Below the pieces are notes generated by a model. It saw only the letters and a program-made list of their open reading frames with translations, was not told the origin of the DNA and searched no databases. Positions 6,396 to 7,580 of a DNA stretch of 7,580 nt are shown piece after piece (positions within the stretch are counted from its first letter, which is position 1; each line of letters opens with the position of its first letter). Origin of the DNA: Gammaproteobacteria bacterium (GTDB lineage: Bacteria; Pseudomonadota; Gammaproteobacteria; DSM-19610); assembly GCA_011371465.1 (NCBI GenBank), contig DRQL01000123.1, positions 1-7,580 on the forward strand, given 5' to 3'. The translations under genes and the position numbers were made by a program.

Positions 6396-6473
6396 AATCC
6401 GGCATTCCGGCGCGGCCCGGAATCCAGGGTTTGTTAATCAGACTGTTGCCGGATTCCGGCCCGCGCCGGAATG
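6396..6473. repeat. Inverted pair of ATTCCGG-N6-CCGGAAT palindromes
   Basis: Unit 1 spans 6404-6423 and unit 2 spans 6453-6472; each has perfect 7-bp arms ATTCCGG/CCGGAAT and a 6-base loop (CGCGGC and CCCGCG). The 23-base blocks 6403-6425 and 6451-6473 are inverted copies of each other with one mismatch, spaced by 25 bases. AATCCGGC at 6396-6403 also pairs with GCCGGATT at 6448-6455. The ATTCC-N10-GGAAT form resembles dRS3/REP-type elements widespread in beta- and gammaproteobacteria. It lies 15 to 92 bases after the DUF3426 stop. Two small hairpins or one long hairpin are possible in the transcript; no T-run follows. Confidence 0.75.
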
Positions 6474-6510
6474 ACTGCGCAGAATTATTCGGGTCTCTAT
6501 CAAGTTTGCC

Positions 6511-6624
6511 TGTCAAGTCTTGACAAGCACGAAACCGCTTAAATACAGGGGCTCTCGCAATTTCCAGGCCGGGTAAAAAAAGTACCTTCAAGTCCTTTTC
6601 CCGGTTCAAAACTACGCGTATGAT
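6511..6624 (+). promoter_or_regulatory. Candidate dusB leader promoter region with TGTCAA-N3-TTGACA palindrome
   Basis: The 292-base gap 6382-6673 holds no gene I can support. Beyond the inverted repeats it contains TGTCAA-GTC-TTGACA at 6511-6525, whose right arm is a perfect -35 hexamer. The best -10 after it is only TACAGG (6544-6549, 18-base spacing). A better -10, TATGAT (6619-6624), has a weak -35 TTTTCC (6596-6601) at 17 bases and a GC-containing discriminator; it would start transcription near 6631, about 43 bases before dusB. Because fis usually follows dusB in one operon, a growth-regulated promoter here is expected from known biology. Which candidate is used cannot be decided from sequence. 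Confidence 0.4.
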
Positions 6625-6673
6625 TGGACGCCTTTCCCCCTGACAACAGGTCGAGGCGCTTACGTAACGCGGC

Positions 6674-7580
6674 ATGCAGATTGGTCCCTACAAGTTGCGC
6701 AATCAGCTGGTGCTGGCTCCCATGGCCGGTGTTACCGACCGGCCGTTCCGGCAACTGTGCAAAAAGCTGGGCGCGGGTCTTGCCGTTTCTGAAATGGTGT
6801 CCTGCAATTCCGCCCTGTGGGGCAGTCGGCAGACACTGCGACGTATGGACCACGAGGGGGAGCTTGAACCCAGGTCGATCCAGATCGCCGGTGCTGATCC
6901 GGACATGATGGCGCAGGCCGCGCAGTTCAATGTCGAGCGCGGCGCCCAGATCATCGATATCAACATGGGCTGCCCGGCAAAAAAGGTTTGCAATGTCATG
7001 GCCGGGTCCGCCCTGTTGCAAAATGAAAGCCTGGTAAAAAAAATACTCGTTACGGTTGTCGCGGCGGTCAAGGTTCCCGTGACCCTCAAAATCCGTACCG
7101 GGTGGGATCCTGAAAACCGCAATGCCGTGAGCATCGCGCGTATCGCCGAGCAGGCGGGGGTCCAGGCACTGGCCATACACGGGCGTACCCGCGCCTGTGC
7201 CTACAAGGGCGAAGCGGAGTACGAAACCATCCGTCGTGTCAAACAGGAAACCCGCCTCCCGGTGATCGCCAACGGCGATATCACCAGCCCAGAGCGTGCA
7301 CGGGAGGTTCTGGACTATACCGGCGCCGATGCCGTCATGATCGGCCGCGCGGCACAGGGACGTCCCTGGATTTTTCGCGAAATCGAACATTATTTATCCA
7401 CCGGGCGGTTGTTGCCTGGGCCCGGGGTGGAGGAGATACGGACCATCATGATTGAACACCTGAATAATCTGTATGAATTTTATGGGGAATACACCGGCGT
7501 GCGCGTGGCGCGCAAACATATCGCCTGGTACAGCAAGGGACATCCGAACGGTGCCGCTTTCCGCCAGAGCGTTAATCACA
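6674..7580 (+). CDS. dusB: tRNA-dihydrouridine synthase B, C-terminus cut by the window edge
   Basis: DusB is an FMN enzyme that uses NADPH to reduce specific uridines in the tRNA D-loop. The 302 visible codons cover nearly all of a protein of about 320-335 residues. Signatures: LAPMAGVTDRPFR (14-26, FMN/TIM-barrel start), SIQIAG (68-73), DINMGCPAKKV (95-105) with catalytic C100 at the E. coli position, K139 in TLKIRTGW, HGRTRACAYKGEAEY (169-183), NGDI (200-203) and GRAAQGRPWIFREI (224-237). The tRNA-binding helical domain starts near 245. An in-frame TAA at 6665-6667 makes ATG 6674 the earliest start; SD is poor (GAGG at 6653-6656 is 17 bases away). An A8 run at 7036-7043 falls in VKKI without disrupting the frame. 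In relatives fis follows directly. Confidence 0.95.
   Translation, partial: MQIGPYKLRNQLVLAPMAGVTDRPFRQLCKKLGAGLAVSEMVSCNSALWGSRQTLRRMDHEGELEPRSIQIAGADPDMMAQAAQFNVERGAQIIDINMGCPAKKVCNVMAGSALLQNESLVKKILVTVVAAVKVPVTLKIRTGWDPENRNAVSIARIAEQAGVQALAIHGRTRACAYKGEAEYETIRRVKQETRLPVIANGDITSPERAREVLDYTGADAVMIGRAAQGRPWIFREIEHYLSTGRLLPGPGVEEIRTIMIEHLNNLYEFYGEYTGVRVARKHIAWYSKGHPNGAAFRQSVNH

Noticed and set aside
7036..7043. A8 run in dusB as a programmed frameshift site
   Set aside because: The zero frame continues through a complete DusB sequence, and I see no stimulatory structure or need for a shift; it is at most a slippage-prone spot.
6539..7390. A 283-codon open frame on the minus strand across dusB
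   Set aside because: The + strand encodes clear DusB with the catalytic Cys motif; the antisense frame has no recognisable motifs.

Overview
The window looks like chromosomal DNA of a moderately GC-rich gammaproteobacterium. The main evidence is gene order: aroQ, accB, accC, prmA, a zinc-ribbon/DUF3426 membrane protein and dusB all run on the + strand. This arrangement is familiar from Pseudomonas-like and related Gammaproteobacteria, where fis normally follows dusB. Key catalytic residues of AccB, AccC, PrmA and DusB fall at or very near the E. coli positions. I cannot name the genus.

Layout. Positions 1-584 (minus strand) hold the N-terminal 194 codons of a protein that runs off the left edge, probably a group-1/GT4-like glycosyltransferase. 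A 250-base divergent spacer follows. It holds a 10-bp palindrome, weak promoter candidates and a possible 11-codon leader ORF ending in an ATGA overlap with the next gene. Positions 835-1917 encode a three-part protein: an aspartyl/asparaginyl beta-hydroxylase-type 2OG-Fe(II) oxygenase, an unassigned middle region and a C-terminal SEC-C zinc motif. Positions 1989-4384 hold aroQ (shikimate pathway), accB and accC (biotin carrier and biotin carboxylase of acetyl-CoA carboxylase). Candidate sigma70 promoters lie before aroQ and before accB. Positions 4522-6381 hold prmA (methylation of ribosomal protein L11) and the zinc-ribbon/DUF3426 protein. A 292-base gene-free leader then precedes dusB (tRNA dihydrouridine synthase), which is cut by the right edge after 302 codons.

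The housekeeping genes are ordinary and intact. The AroQ and AccBC proteins supply aromatic precursors and malonyl-CoA; PrmA and DusB modify the translation apparatus. The less usual content is at the left end (the glycosyltransferase/oxygenase-SEC-C pair and its leader ORF) and in the spacers. Three palindromic elements sit in the spacers. One contains the accC stop codon in its left arm. The next is an imperfect cruciform around a GCGAAGC core before prmA. The third is an inverted pair of ATTCCGG-N6-CCGGAAT units after the DUF3426 gene. I see no CRISPR array, tRNA, rRNA, transposase or phage gene, and no clear new defence or metabolic system. The oxygenase/glycosyltransferase pair is the best candidate for something undescribed.
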